A stretch of DNA of 64,000 nucleotides, from contig NZ_QQPQ01000009.1 of the NCBI RefSeq assembly GCF_003346715.1, forward strand, positions 1 to 64,000, in the 5' to 3' direction. A program made the translations under genes and the position numbers. This document shows, in pieces, positions 44,545 through 53,742 of this stretch. The stretch is from Oceanispirochaeta sp. M1. Its GTDB lineage: Bacteria; Spirochaetota; Spirochaetia; DSM-2461. The notes beneath the pieces are model-generated. The model was not told the origin of the DNA, ran no database searches, and saw nothing but the letters and a program-made list of their open reading frames with translations. The first letter of the stretch is position 1, and each line of letters starts with the position of its first letter.

Positions 44545-45858
44545 TTAAAACACCAGACGAGTCTCTCCTCTTCCTCTTTTCAAAATATCCTTTGCACGAT
44601 ACTGAGCCTCCCTGCGGACAGCATCAGTATCAGCCAGTACCTTACCGTTCCGTTTCACAAAACTCCCGGCAATCAGGGAATCCCTGATATTCTGTTTTCC
44701 GGCACTGTAGAGAATTGATGCAAGGGGATTATAAAGAGGCATGGTGTGGATATCATTCAGGTCCCATATTAATAGATCAGCAGCGGCACCTTCGGCGATT
44801 CGGCCTGAATTAAATCCCAGTGCCTCATGACCTTTCATGAGCATCTGCCATACTTCACGAAGAGGAAAGGATTCGGGATCTCCGGTGATAAACTTTCCAG
44901 CCAGAGCAAATAAGGAAGCCTGTTCCAGAGGACTCAAAGAATTGGAACTGGCAGCGCCGTCTGTTCCGATACATAAGGGGAGTTCTCTGGGATTCTGCCA
45001 GAGGGTTCCCTGCCCGCAGGAGAGTTTCATATAGGTTTTAGGACAGACCGCAAAATGGGTATCCTTTTCAATAAGTGCCCTCTCTTCATCCCGTATCCAT
45101 AAACCATGAGCCACAATCAGAGGTAGATCCAGACAGCCAGCGTCCTTCAAAATTTGGAATGGGGTTTGACCGTATTCGATCAGGCTCTTTTTTACCTGTT
45201 CTGCTGTTTCTGACACATGCATATGCAGGCCCACTCCCAGAGACGCGGCTCTCTCTGCCGTTTGCTTCAGCTGCTGCGGAGAACAGGTATAGGGAGAATG
45301 GGGTCCCATCCGAAGAGCCAGGCGCTGGGATTGATTGTTCCATTGATCAATCAATCCGGCAGCAGCATCCAGCTGTTCTTCAAATCCACCGGTCATCCCA
45401 AAGAGGGTCGGTGCGATATCAGCCCTTATTCCCGTATTCAGAACAGCCTGGCAGATTCGATCACTCATAAAATAGTGATCTGCAAAAGCACAGACACCAT
45501 TATCCAGCATCTCCATGATGGCAAGCATTGCTCCTGCCTCCACATCCTGGGCGGTCATTTTACTCTCATAGGGCCAGATATCCCGGTTGAACCAGGTGTC
45601 GGCGTCCACATCCTCGGCGATACCACGAAAGATGGCCATGGGAGAATGGGAGTGGAGATTCACGAACCCGGGGGACACAAAAAGCCCCCGGCAGTCTATA
45701 ATCTCTTCACCCTCCTGAGGAATGTTAATCGATGATTCATGCTCGGCTGACCGGAAAATATGAGTAATCAGACCGTTCTCAACAGACACATTGCTTTCAG
45801 GAAGAATCTGACCTGTTTCGTCTATAAGAGAGGCATTTTTAAGAATCAGATCAGGCAT
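44545..45858 (-). CDS. Amidohydrolase (nucleoside/base deaminase type)
   Basis: The 437-residue enzyme of the amidohydrolase superfamily has metal ligands in NLHSHSPMAIFRG (His-x-His), HMHVSETAEQVKK, VAHGLW and the Asp of CIGTDGAASSN. This layout fits the ATZ/TRZ branch with S-adenosylhomocysteine, methylthioadenosine or guanine deaminases. Because the operon handles purine nucleosides, deamination of an adenosine derivative or guanine is likely; the exact substrate is open. The start overlaps the end of the nucleoside hydrolase gene by eight bases (ATGCCTGA). Confidence 0.85.
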   Translation of the reverse strand: MPDLILKNASLIDETGQILPESNVSVENGLITHIFRSAEHESSINIPQEGEEIIDCRGLFVSPGFVNLHSHSPMAIFRGIAEDVDADTWFNRDIWPYESKMTAQDVEAGAMLAIMEMLDNGVCAFADHYFMSDRICQAVLNTGIRADIAPTLFGMTGGFEEQLDAAAGLIDQWNNQSQRLALRMGPHSPYTCSPQQLKQTAERAASLGVGLHMHVSETAEQVKKSLIEYGQTPFQILKDAGCLDLPLIVAHGLWIRDEERALIEKDTHFAVCPKTYMKLSCGQGTLWQNPRELPLCIGTDGAASSNSLSPLEQASLFALAGKFITGDPESFPLREVWQMLMKGHEALGFNSGRIAEGAAADLLIWDLNDIHTMPLYNPLASILYSAGKQNIRDSLIAGSFVKRNGKVLADTDAVRREAQYRAKDILKRGRGETRLVF

Positions 45859-46777
45859 AGGTTCTCATAAGGTCCATAAATAGCTTTACAAATCTCTCCC
45901 GGTCCAGGGTCATCGCAACTTGTGCGTTCGGCTTTTTCCCTGTCACTTTCAGAACATCCGCAACTGATTTCCCCCGAGTCAACGAACCTTCGGTCTCAAT
46001 CTCCACATGATAAGATTCCATGCCTGCCAGAGAAGGATCGATAGCACAGGCCACAGCAAAGGGATCATGCATCCCCAGTCCGGGATGCCCTATGCTACGG
46101 TAAAAATCCATATACCATTCCATCATCCCCGTCAGGGATTCAATAACCGGTCCTCCCAGCTGTTCCATGTTCCTGACCTCTTCGGGATAGAGCAGAGCCC
46201 TGTTGGTCACATCCAGTCCATACATAAAAAGGGGCACACCCGACCTGAATACCACAGCGGCCGCATGAGGATCGGCATAGAAATTGAATTCAGCAGCGGG
46301 AGTGGCATTTCCTCCGTTAACGGCTCCACCCATCATAATAATACTTTTAATTTGTTTTGCTGTATCCGGATAGACCATCAGTAATTCTGCAATATTTGTC
46401 AGAGGTCCCAGGGCGATAATTTCCAGCTCACCCGCAGCCTTTCCAGCCTCATCCCGCAGCAAATCGACGGCACTGCGGCTGCTGAGAGATTTGCCCTTTG
46501 GAAGAACAACTCCTCCAAGACCGTTGGCACCGTGCACACTTTCCGCATGCTTCGGCGGAACATAAAGAGGTTTCGCCGCCCCCGCAGCCACTTCTATATC
46601 CACCCCGGCCAGAGCGGCCAGATCCAGGGCATTCCGGGCAGTATTTTCAACGGAAACATTCCCGGCTACTGTGGTTATGGCTCGCACATTCAGTTTATCA
46701 GAGGCAAAGGCCATCATCAGGGCCAGAGCATCATCTATTCCGGGATCGCAATCGATCACAATTTGTCGTTTCAACAT
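45851..46777 (-). CDS. Ribonucleoside hydrolase (1)
   Basis: This 308-residue inosine-uridine preferring nucleoside hydrolase cleaves the N-glycosidic bond with water. The calcium-binding N-terminal cluster DCDPGIDDALAL is diagnostic, with further features TTVAGNVSVENTARNAL, ALGPLTNIAELL, the substrate region GGAVNGGNATPAAEFNFYAD and HDPFAVACAID. The neighbour upstream is a second hydrolase about 12 bases away. Together they may cover different base preferences. Confidence 0.92.
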   Translation of the reverse strand: MLKRQIVIDCDPGIDDALALMMAFASDKLNVRAITTVAGNVSVENTARNALDLAALAGVDIEVAAGAAKPLYVPPKHAESVHGANGLGGVVLPKGKSLSSRSAVDLLRDEAGKAAGELEIIALGPLTNIAELLMVYPDTAKQIKSIIMMGGAVNGGNATPAAEFNFYADPHAAAVVFRSGVPLFMYGLDVTNRALLYPEEVRNMEQLGGPVIESLTGMMEWYMDFYRSIGHPGLGMHDPFAVACAIDPSLAGMESYHVEIETEGSLTRGKSVADVLKVTGKKPNAQVAMTLDRERFVKLFMDLMRTYA

Positions 46778-46789
46778 TCGCTCCTCTAT

Positions 46790-47719
46790 TCAGTCAAGCC
46801 GTTCAAGGCTATCCGCCAGAAGGTCAATAAATCCATCCCGGTCTATATCAAAAAGGACATCCGTATTGGGCTCTTTCCCCAGTATTCCCAAGGTATCCAC
46901 CACAGTACATCCGCTAGTAAACCGTCCCGCTGTTTCTATTGCAACATAACACTTCTTTGATGTAAACATGGATGGCTTGAGGAGCCAGGCTACAGCACAG
47001 GGATCGTGCATGGGACTGCCCCCGAAATCGAAATTTTCATCATGAAATTTTCCAAAGAAGTCCAGAAGTTCCGCAACCATTACAGCTGTCTTTTTTCCAA
47101 TGCTTCGAAAACGTTCTGTATCTTCTTTTTTGATAAGAGCCTTGTGGGTAACGTCCAGTCCGCTCATGGTGATAGGGATTCCCGAACTGAAGACTATATC
47201 CGCCGCCTCGGGATCCACCAGGATATTGAACTCCGCTGCGGGAGTCCAGTTTCCTCCGTAACAGGCTCCGCCCATCAGGGATATCCGCTCAATCCGGTCT
47301 TTCAGCTCCGGATGAGTTAAAAGCAGGAGTCCCACATTGCTGAGGGCTCCCGTTGGAATCAGGGTTACGGGAACATCAGATTCCCGGATGGTTTTCACCA
47401 TCAGTTCCACAGCACTCATGGCAACCGGTGCGAAAGTAGGATCCGGCAGCTCCGGACCATCCAGTCCGGACTCTCCGTGTACTTCACCCGCTGTAATCAG
47501 ATCCCGGAAAAGGGGGCCGGAACATCCCTTTGCCACCGGCACTTTCGCCCCGATAAAGCTCAGAACCTTCAAGGCGTTCAAGGTGGTTTTTTCCACAGTC
47601 TGGTTGCCTGCAACGGTTGTGACTGCTTTAATCTCAAGCTCATCACTGGCATAAGCCAGAATCAGGGCAATAGCATCATCATGCCCGGGATCGCAATCCA
47701 TTATGACTGGTTTTTTCAT
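46790..47719 (-). CDS. Ribonucleoside hydrolase (2)
   Basis: A 309-residue paralogue of the next gene, with [17 protein letters not shown] at the calcium site, [33 protein letters not shown] and [13 protein letters not shown]. All expected ligands are present. The gene starts in an ATGA overlap with the permease gene upstream, showing that import and cleavage of nucleosides are expressed together. Base preference cannot be read from sequence alone. Confidence 0.92.
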   Translation of the reverse strand: MKKPVIMDCDPGHDDAIALILAYASDELEIKAVTTVAGNQTVEKTTLNALKVLSFIGAKVPVAKGCSGPLFRDLITAGEVHGESGLDGPELPDPTFAPVAMSAVELMVKTIRESDVPVTLIPTGALSNVGLLLLTHPELKDRIERISLMGGACYGGNWTPAAEFNILVDPEAADIVFSSGIPITMSGLDVTHKALIKKEDTERFRSIGKKTAVMVAELLDFFGKFHDENFDFGGSPMHDPCAVAWLLKPSMFTSKKCYVAIETAGRFTSGCTVVDTLGILGKEPNTDVLFDIDRDGFIDLLADSLERLD

Positions 47720-48681
47720 ACAGTTTCCTCTGATTCTTTTTTCCCTGCCAGATTATGCATTGAATGAATCCTCTTAATCTTATTGGATTTATTGATAGCA
47801 TAGACCACCAGCCCGATGACCGTAGCAGCATAGGGGATCATCTGAACGAATTCCCCCGGTATCCTGAGGGACTGGAGAGAATTGGACAGAGCATCGAAAA
47901 ATCCGAAAAGCATTGAGGTCAGAAATACCCCGATGGGAGTGGCACCGCCCATGGCATTCGCTGCCAGAGCAATAAATCCACGGCCGGCTGTCATATTCTG
48001 ACTGAACCAGGAAACATACCCCATAGACATGTAGGCTCCACCGAAACCGGCCAGGAGGCCGCTCAGAGTCAGAGCAATATACTGGGTCTTAATAACGCTG
48101 ATACCAACAGAATCTGCGGCTTCAGGATTTTCACCCACCGCCCGGATCTGCAGACCCAGAGGGGTTTTATAGAGAAAATACTGTAGCGCAACAACAGCCA
48201 GGATAGCCACATAGGTCAGAACATTATGTCCCGACAGAATGGAACCCAGAATGGGTATATCCTGAATCAATGGAAGGTTAAGCTTAGGCAGAACCATACT
48301 CGCTAATGAGGAGGAGATTCCCTTGTCACCGGCTACCAGAAACATGATAAAGACAGTTCCGCCCATGGCCATCAAGTTGATGGCGATGGCAGACAGGATC
48401 ACATCCGTTTTCAGGTTAAGGGCAAAATACGCCAGAACCATGCCCACTAATGCTCCCACAAAAACGGCACACAACAGACCCACAAGAGCGCTCTGAGTAA
48501 GGGCGCTGAAAATAACTCCCGTCAGTGCGGCAAACAGCATGATACCTTCAAGAGCGATGTTGATCACACCTGCTTTATCGGATATCAAAGCGCCCATGGC
48601 TGCAAAAAGAATCGGAGTTGCAACCCTTAAAACGGCGTATCCGAATTCCACAGAAAAGATAATATCAAAAAATCCCTGCAT
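47716..48681 (-). CDS. Nucleoside ABC transporter permease (NupQ type)
   Basis: This 321-residue permease of the BMP-type nucleoside transporter belongs to the branched-chain amino acid/ribose permease fold, with eight to ten hydrophobic segments. Characteristic stretches are [20 protein letters not shown] near the N-terminus, the cytoplasmic motif [17 protein letters not shown] and [19 protein letters not shown]. It pairs with the permease encoded upstream and imports purine or pyrimidine nucleosides. The next gene overlaps its stop. Confidence 0.9.
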   Translation of the reverse strand: MQGFFDIIFSVEFGYAVLRVATPILFAAMGALISDKAGVINIALEGIMLFAALTGVIFSALTQSALVGLLCAVFVGALVGMVLAYFALNLKTDVILSAIAINLMAMGGTVFIMFLVAGDKGISSSLASMVLPKLNLPLIQDIPILGSILSGHNVLTYVAILAVVALQYFLYKTPLGLQIRAVGENPEAADSVGISVIKTQYIALTLSGLLAGFGGAYMSMGYVSWFSQNMTAGRGFIALAANAMGGATPIGVFLTSMLFGFFDALSNSLQSLRIPGEFVQMIPYAATVIGLVVYAINKSNKIKRIHSMHNLAGKKESEETV

Positions 48682-48692
48682 ATAAAAATCCT

Positions 48693-49757
48693 TTATTCCG
48701 CCACTGCGCTGCTCTTCCGGGCAGCCTTGAAGACGATTTTATGTCTGTATGTGGCAAGGAAACTATCCGCCGCAATCAAAACGATCATGACACCCTGTAT
48801 AATTGCCACAACTTCACTCTGTACATCGCTGGTCCGGGCCATCAGGTCCGCACCAATCCGCAGATAGGCCAGGAAGAAGGCTGCTACAGGAACCAGGGCA
48901 GGTTTGTTCCGGGCCAGAATGGCTACAATAACACCGTCCCAGCCGTATCCGGGCAGGAGCTGCCAGGAAAACCGGCGGTACATACCCAGGACTTCAATGG
49001 AACCGCCCATACCGGCAATCATTCCTCCCAGTACCTGAGACGAAATAATGACTGAGGTCGTTTGGATTCCTGAATACCGGGCGAAGCTGGAATTCAGACC
49101 GGTTAGTCTGGTCCGATAGCCCCAGCGGGTCCGGGACATATAAAAATAACAGATTACAATCATGACAATGGCCACAATCAGACCGAAGTGGATTCTGGTT
49201 TTAGGGATGATCTTGATCAACTTGGCGGAGGGGGCAAATTTATAGGATACCATGGCTCCCGCATTAACATCCCTGAGGAAATAGTTGATCAGATAGAGTC
49301 CCAGAAAAAACGCCATGTAATTGAACATTAGAGAAGAAACGAGCTCCGATGCACCCCATTTTGTTTTTAAAAAGGCAGGTATCCCGCAGAATACCGCACC
49401 GGTTAAACCACCTGCCAATATGGCAAAAATTGGATGAATCACAAGAGGGAGTGTCCAGTTACAAGCAATAAACGAGGCAGCCACACCTCCCATGAAAAAA
49501 GCTCCTTCGGCTCCGAGATTGAACTGGGCAGCTGAAAACATAATGCTTATAGCCAAACCCGTAAAAATCAGAGGAATCATCATCTCAATGACATTACCGA
49601 AGTGGCGCACACTGGTTATGGGTCCGAACAGGAATTTACTCAAGGCCTGTCCCGGCTCATCACTGACCAGAAGGATTGTGATCAAAGCAACTGTCAGGGC
49701 AATAAGGATTGCCAGGAAGGTTCTGATAAATTCAAATATAGTTTTCTGATTACGCAT
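48693..49757 (-). CDS. Nucleoside ABC transporter permease (NupP type)
   Basis: This partner permease of about 354 residues has a long first helix (FLAILIALTVALITILLV) and later segments such as FNLGAEGAFFMGGVAASFIA and RLTGLNSSFARYSGI with YGWDGVIVAILARNKPALV. I chose the ATG at 49757 because it overlaps the ATPase stop in ATGCGTAA; a longer frame to 49883 would lie inside the ATPase gene and add unlike, basic residues. It is encoded between the ATPase and the second permease. Confidence 0.9.
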   Translation of the reverse strand: MRNQKTIFEFIRTFLAILIALTVALITILLVSDEPGQALSKFLFGPITSVRHFGNVIEMMIPLIFTGLAISIMFSAAQFNLGAEGAFFMGGVAASFIACNWTLPLVIHPIFAILAGGLTGAVFCGIPAFLKTKWGASELVSSLMFNYMAFFLGLYLINYFLRDVNAGAMVSYKFAPSAKLIKIIPKTRIHFGLIVAIVMIVICYFYMSRTRWGYRTRLTGLNSSFARYSGIQTTSVIISSQVLGGMIAGMGGSIEVLGMYRRFSWQLLPGYGWDGVIVAILARNKPALVPVAAFFLAYLRIGADLMARTSDVQSEVVAIIQGVMIVLIAADSFLATYRHKIVFKAARKSSAVAE

Positions 49758-51303
49758 ACACAACTCCTGCAATCTCTTCAGGGGTCTGTTTCTTGACTCC
49801 CAGCATATATAATCCGAGTTCCTCTTCGGATATGGTGGAGGCATCCTTAATAAACGCCGTAATCTGCCCGCCATACATAACAATCAGGCTGTCCGACAGT
49901 TCCATGACTTCATTCAGATCTGCTGATATAAGCAGGACGGCACTGTTGTCATCCCGCAATTCCACCAGCCGCTTCCTGATAAACTCTGTGGCACCCACAT
50001 CGATACCCCTTGTGGGCTGGTCGGCTATTATCAGTTCCGGGCTTGAAGAAAATTCCCGGGCGACGACAACTTTCTGGATATTTCCACCCGACAGCATTTT
50101 GACATCCTGCAATGGGGTATCACATTTAATCTTGTACTCTTTGACAAGTTTTTCACCATTTTCTTTGATGGCAGCCGCACGAGTCAGAATTTTTCCTGTG
50201 AATTCCGGTGAATCATGTTTATCAGACATCAGATTCTGTTCAATGCTCAGTGACTCTGCCACACCGTAGGTCATGCGGTCTTCGGGAATATGACAGGTTT
50301 TCAGGTTCCGGATATCTTTGATACTCAGATTCTTGATACTCTGCCCGTTTATTTCTATATCACCGTAAATAAACTTTTTAAGCCCCGTGATGGCTTCAAC
50401 CAGTTCTCCCTGGCCGTTCCCTTCCACACCGGCGATTCCCAGGATCTCTCCTTTTCGGAGATCAAAAGATATATTGTTAACAGCAGGTTTACCAAAATCG
50501 TTTACGATTGTCAGGTCTTTCACCTGAAGGAATTTGTTCTTGGGTACCGCTTTTTCTTTTTCGACAGTCAGAATAACATCCCGTCCTACCATCAGCCGGG
50601 AAATGTCCGCTTCGGAAACATCCGCCGTATTAAAGACACCCTGATGAGTTCCATTCCGCATAATTGTCAGGCGGTCACACAGCTCTTTCACCTCATGCAG
50701 TTTGTGGGAAATAAAAATTATGGTATTCCCTTTATCCTTTAAAAGGTGGAGTTCCTCAAATAATTCTCTTGTTTCCTGAGGAGTTAATACCGCAGTGGGT
50801 TCATCCAGAATCAGGATTTCCGCCCCTCTGTGCAGGGCTTTTAAAATTTCAACTTTCTGCTTGATACCTACAGGCAGATCCATCACTTTGGATTTGGGAT
50901 CCACATCCAGGTTATATTTTCGGGCCAGTTCTTCTGTCACTTTCACCGCTTTATTCATATCTACTGAGAGACCTTTTTTAGGTTCGACTCCCAGAATCAT
51001 ATTTTCAGCCACAGTCAGAGACGGTACCAGCATAAAGTGCTGATGCACCATTCCGATGCCCTGCTCAATAGCAGAATTAGGTGATGTGATTTGTATAGCC
51101 TCTCCATTCAGAGAGATTGTCCCTTCTTCGGCTTTTTCCAGTCCGAATAGGATTTTCATCAATGTTGACTTTCCGGCACCATTTTCACCCACCAGCGCAT
51201 GGATTTCTCCCTTTCTGATGGAAAAGTCTACACTGTTATTGGCGACGATACCGTTGGGATAGACCTTTACAATCTTATCCATTCTCAGTAAATCTTCCTG
51301 CAT
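49750..51303 (-). CDS. Nucleoside ABC transporter ATPase (tandem, NupO type)
   Basis: The ATPase has two ABC modules in one chain of about 517 residues. Module 1 carries Walker A LVGENGAGKSTLMKILFG and Walker B ILILDEPTAVLTP. Its signature region reads DLPVGIKQKVEILKAL, which is degenerate as usual for this family. Module 2 has a variant P-loop GIAGVEGNGQGELVEAI and the signature LSGGNIQKVVVAREF. This matches RbsA/NupO-type proteins. Start is ATG at 51303 with GGGAG before it; an in-frame ATG at 51321 is also possible. Confidence 0.9.
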   Translation of the reverse strand: MQEDLLRMDKIVKVYPNGIVANNSVDFSIRKGEIHALVGENGAGKSTLMKILFGLEKAEEGTISLNGEAIQITSPNSAIEQGIGMVHQHFMLVPSLTVAENMILGVEPKKGLSVDMNKAVKVTEELARKYNLDVDPKSKVMDLPVGIKQKVEILKALHRGAEILILDEPTAVLTPQETRELFEELHLLKDKGNTIIFISHKLHEVKELCDRLTIMRNGTHQGVFNTADVSEADISRLMVGRDVILTVEKEKAVPKNKFLQVKDLTIVNDFGKPAVNNISFDLRKGEILGIAGVEGNGQGELVEAITGLKKFIYGDIEINGQSIKNLSIKDIRNLKTCHIPEDRMTYGVAESLSIEQNLMSDKHDSPEFTGKILTRAAAIKENGEKLVKEYKIKCDTPLQDVKMLSGGNIQKVVVAREFSSSPELIIADQPTRGIDVGATEFIRKRLVELRDDNSAVLLISADLNEVMELSDSLIVMYGGQITAFIKDASTISEEELGLYMLGVKKQTPEEIAGVVYA

Positions 51304-51340
51304 AAAGAACTCCCGATTCATTCTCTTCCTGAAATTTAAA

Positions 51341-51372
51341 GAGCAGGGATATCCTTTCGGATACCCCTGCTC
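51341..51372 (-). other. Hairpin between binding lipoprotein and ATPase genes
   Basis: GAGCAGGG and CCCTGCTC pair, and beyond one mismatch TATCC pairs with GGATA, leaving a four-base loop: a 13-bp stem with one mismatch. Only a short, interrupted T-run follows on the transcribed strand. It probably acts as a partial terminator or 3' stabiliser that raises the amount of binding protein relative to the transporter. Confidence 0.65.
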
Positions 51373-51388
51373 CTATTACATGCAACTA

Positions 51389-52522
51389 TCAGGGTTTTAC
51401 AGCATTTCTCAGGCTGTTCATATCTTCTGTAGTCATACCGAAAGCACTGCCGACAACAATATCTCCGCTGACTATTTTCTTCTCAATCTCCGCTAATTCA
51501 GATCGAATATCTGCGGGGACAACTCTTTCATAGATGTCATTTTCCGCAAGACCGACACAGTCTTCAGAAAATCCGAGGACTTCCATCTCTCCATAGGGAA
51601 CCTTACCTTCCATATGAAGATCAATAGCTCTCATAAGGGAGTTATCTACTCTTTTAAGTACTGAAGTGGTGATCAGTTCTGCCTTGGCAGCATCAGAATC
51701 TACAAAAATGGCAGCCTGATCAGAATCTACACCGATAGCGTAGCGATTGACGTCCTTGGCAGCATCCAGCTGACCGAGACCGGCCTGTCCGGCAACATTG
51801 TATCCGATGTCGACACCCAGGTTGTACTGAGCCAGAGCCATTTCTTTACCTTTAGCGGAATCACTGAAAGATCCGATATAGGAGATGGCCACTTTGGTGG
51901 CGGCATCAACATACTGAGCACCTTCGATGTAACCGATAAGGAAGTCATTGATTACAGGAATATCCATTCCACCCAGGAATCCGACCATTTTCTCATCGTT
52001 GGACAGGGCTTGACCGGAAGTCATTCTGGCAGCCAGAGCGCCTGCTATAAAGGAAGCTTCATTCTGTTTGTATCCGATGGAGTAAACATTACCCAGGTTG
52101 CCCAGGGAGTAATCTACGCCGGAATCGAAAATAACATAGCGTTTTTCGGGATAATCGGGGGCGATATCCTGGAGCATTTCGACCATCTGCCAGGTACCAC
52201 ATATAACGATATCCCAGTCTTCTTCGGAAACATCCTGAAGAGTCGGCTCCCATTTCGTCTGGTCATAAGTCATTTCAATTGTTTTAACTGAAACCTTGTC
52301 GCCGTATTTTTTGGCGATCATTTTCATACCGTTATCAGCGGAATCAAAGAAGGACTTATCCCCCAGTACTCCGTTTAGAATAAGAACCACTTTCAAAGGT
52401 TCAGCTTCAACTGCTTTTTCTTCGGCAGCGGCAGCTGCGGGTGCTTCCTTTTTACTGCAGCCGACCAGTCCCAGAGACAGGATCAGAAGAACTGTCATAA
52501 GAATAGAAAGAGTCTTTTTCAT
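51389..52522 (-). CDS. BMP-family nucleoside-binding lipoprotein
   Basis: This 377-residue substrate-binding protein of the BMP/PnrA family captures nucleosides outside the cytoplasmic membrane. The signal peptide ends in the lipobox LVGCSKKE, with the lipid-modified Cys at about residue 22, followed by an Ala/Glu-rich linker. Family stretches are GVLGDKSFFDSADNGM, FGFL-type VGFLGGMDIPVINDFLIGY and NVAGQAGLGQLDAAKD. AAGGAG precedes the ATG. It is the first gene of the nucleoside operon. Confidence 0.93.
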   Translation of the reverse strand: MKKTLSILMTVLLILSLGLVGCSKKEAPAAAAAEEKAVEAEPLKVVLILNGVLGDKSFFDSADNGMKMIAKKYGDKVSVKTIEMTYDQTKWEPTLQDVSEEDWDIVICGTWQMVEMLQDIAPDYPEKRYVIFDSGVDYSLGNLGNVYSIGYKQNEASFIAGALAARMTSGQALSNDEKMVGFLGGMDIPVINDFLIGYIEGAQYVDAATKVAISYIGSFSDSAKGKEMALAQYNLGVDIGYNVAGQAGLGQLDAAKDVNRYAIGVDSDQAAIFVDSDAAKAELITTSVLKRVDNSLMRAIDLHMEGKVPYGEMEVLGFSEDCVGLAENDIYERVVPADIRSELAEIEKKIVSGDIVVGSAFGMTTEDMNSLRNAVKP

Positions 52523-52558
52523 ATTTTCTCCTTTAAGATTTGAAGTTGTGTAAAAATA

Positions 52559-52587
52559 ATCATAGCATGGCCCCTAAAATGCGTCAA
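52559..52587 (-). promoter_or_regulatory. Promoter of the nucleoside operon
   Basis: On the minus strand TTGACG (52587-52582) and TATGAT (52564-52559) are spaced by 17 bases, about 37 bases before the lipoprotein start. Both hexamers match five of six consensus bases. Repeats that look like operators begin ten bases further upstream. Confidence 0.72.
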
Positions 52588-52596
52588 AAATATTTT

Positions 52597-52663
52597 GAAA
52601 ATTTCATTCTTATTCTGAAATTTTCTGAAATTTCTTTACTCCGTTTCAGAACGGTATTACAAT
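52597..52663 (+). promoter_or_regulatory. Operator cluster and promoter of the LacI-type gene
   Basis: GAAAATTTC (52597-52605), GAAATTTTC (52617-52625) and GAAATTTC (52627-52634) form three palindromic words between the two divergent promoters; the last two lie in the repeated TCTGAAAT at 52614-52634. CCGTT-TCAG-AACGG (52641-52654) is a further inverted repeat. The plus-strand promoter is TTTACT (52635-52640) and TACAAT (52658-52663), 17 bases apart, with that inverted repeat in its spacer. This suggests autorepression by the LacI-type protein and control of the nucleoside operon; the assignment is inferred. Confidence 0.55.
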
Positions 52664-52706
52664 AAAAACCCTATATCTTACAAACCTGACAAAGGAGAAC
52701 TTAGAA

Positions 52707-53723
52707 ATGAGCAGCAAAATTCCAAATGGAAAATCTCCCACATTACAGGATATTGCTGCTGTCACAGGAGTGTCTCCATCCACTATTTCCAGAGTTCTGA
52801 ACAACTCAGAAAATGTCAAACAGGGGATTCGGGATAAGGTAATACAGGCTGCCGGCGAGCTGGGATATCAGAAGGTTCAGAAACAGAATACCGAAGCACC
52901 CGAAAATAATGTGATTGGTCTCATCATTCCTGATATAATGAATCCTTTTTTCCCCGCTCTTATAAAAGGAATTCAGAACACAGCCCATTTTCAGGATTAT
53001 AATATCATCCTGTGTGACTCAGAAAATGATACATCCGTGGCTGAAGCACAACTACGCCAACTGATGATCAGTCATATAAGAGGTCTCATTTATATCCCAT
53101 CATCAGAAGATTCTGGATTAGGAGAAAAACTGGTAAAACTCCCAATTCCTGTGGTGTTCCTGGATCGTAAAATCAACTCTGACATCATCAATTATGTGGG
53201 CTCTGAAAATTCAGAAGGCGCTTATAATGCCACCCGATACTTACTCAGCCTGGGACACCGGGATATTCTTTATCTGGCAGGTGAGGGAGTCCTCAGTACT
53301 GAAAAAGAGCGGTATGCCGGCTTTAAACGGGCTATGGATGAAGAAAATATAAATATTGATGAAGACTATATCCTGTCCTGCGGATATTCATATGAGATCG
53401 CCTTTAAAAAGGTTAATTCCTGGCTGGATAAGAGTAGAAAGGTAACAGCAATATTCGCTTCAGACGACCTGATGGCCTACGGTGTTCTCAAGGCTCTCAA
53501 ACAAAAGAAATTAAGATGTCCAGAAGATATTTCGGTAATGGGATACGATGACCTCCCGTTCTCTGACCTCCTCTCTCTGACGACGGTTTCCCAACCAGCA
53601 TATCAGATGGGCCAGAATGCTGTTCTCCTCCTTCTGGATTTAATCAACAAACGAAAGGCTGCCCCTCAGGAGATTATCCTTCCCAACTCCATGATTATCC
53701 GTAACACCTGTGGAAAGTACTAA
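52707..53723 (+). CDS. LacI-family transcriptional regulator
   Basis: The 338-residue repressor has an N-terminal helix-turn-helix with hinge (TLQDIAAVTGVSPSTISRVL at about 12-31) and a periplasmic-binding-protein-like ligand domain (NVIGLIIPDIMNPFFPALIK, later IFASDDLMAYGVLKAL and MGYDDLPFSDL). AGGAG precedes the ATG. It is divergent from the nucleoside uptake operon and convergent with adenine deaminase, so a purine or nucleoside ligand is likely. The repeat words upstream are candidate operators. Confidence 0.92.
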   Translation: MSSKIPNGKSPTLQDIAAVTGVSPSTISRVLNNSENVKQGIRDKVIQAAGELGYQKVQKQNTEAPENNVIGLIIPDIMNPFFPALIKGIQNTAHFQDYNIILCDSENDTSVAEAQLRQLMISHIRGLIYIPSSEDSGLGEKLVKLPIPVVFLDRKINSDIINYVGSENSEGAYNATRYLLSLGHRDILYLAGEGVLSTEKERYAGFKRAMDEENINIDEDYILSCGYSYEIAFKKVNSWLDKSRKVTAIFASDDLMAYGVLKALKQKKLRCPEDISVMGYDDLPFSDLLSLTTVSQPAYQMGQNAVLLLLDLINKRKAAPQEIILPNSMIIRNTCGKY

Positions 53724-53742
53724 GACTTCCCAATTACAGGAC

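Noticed and set aside
45217-45735. Open frame of 172 codons on the plus strand
   Set aside because: It lies wholly inside the amidohydrolase gene, which has all metal ligands; the opposite frame shows no family features.
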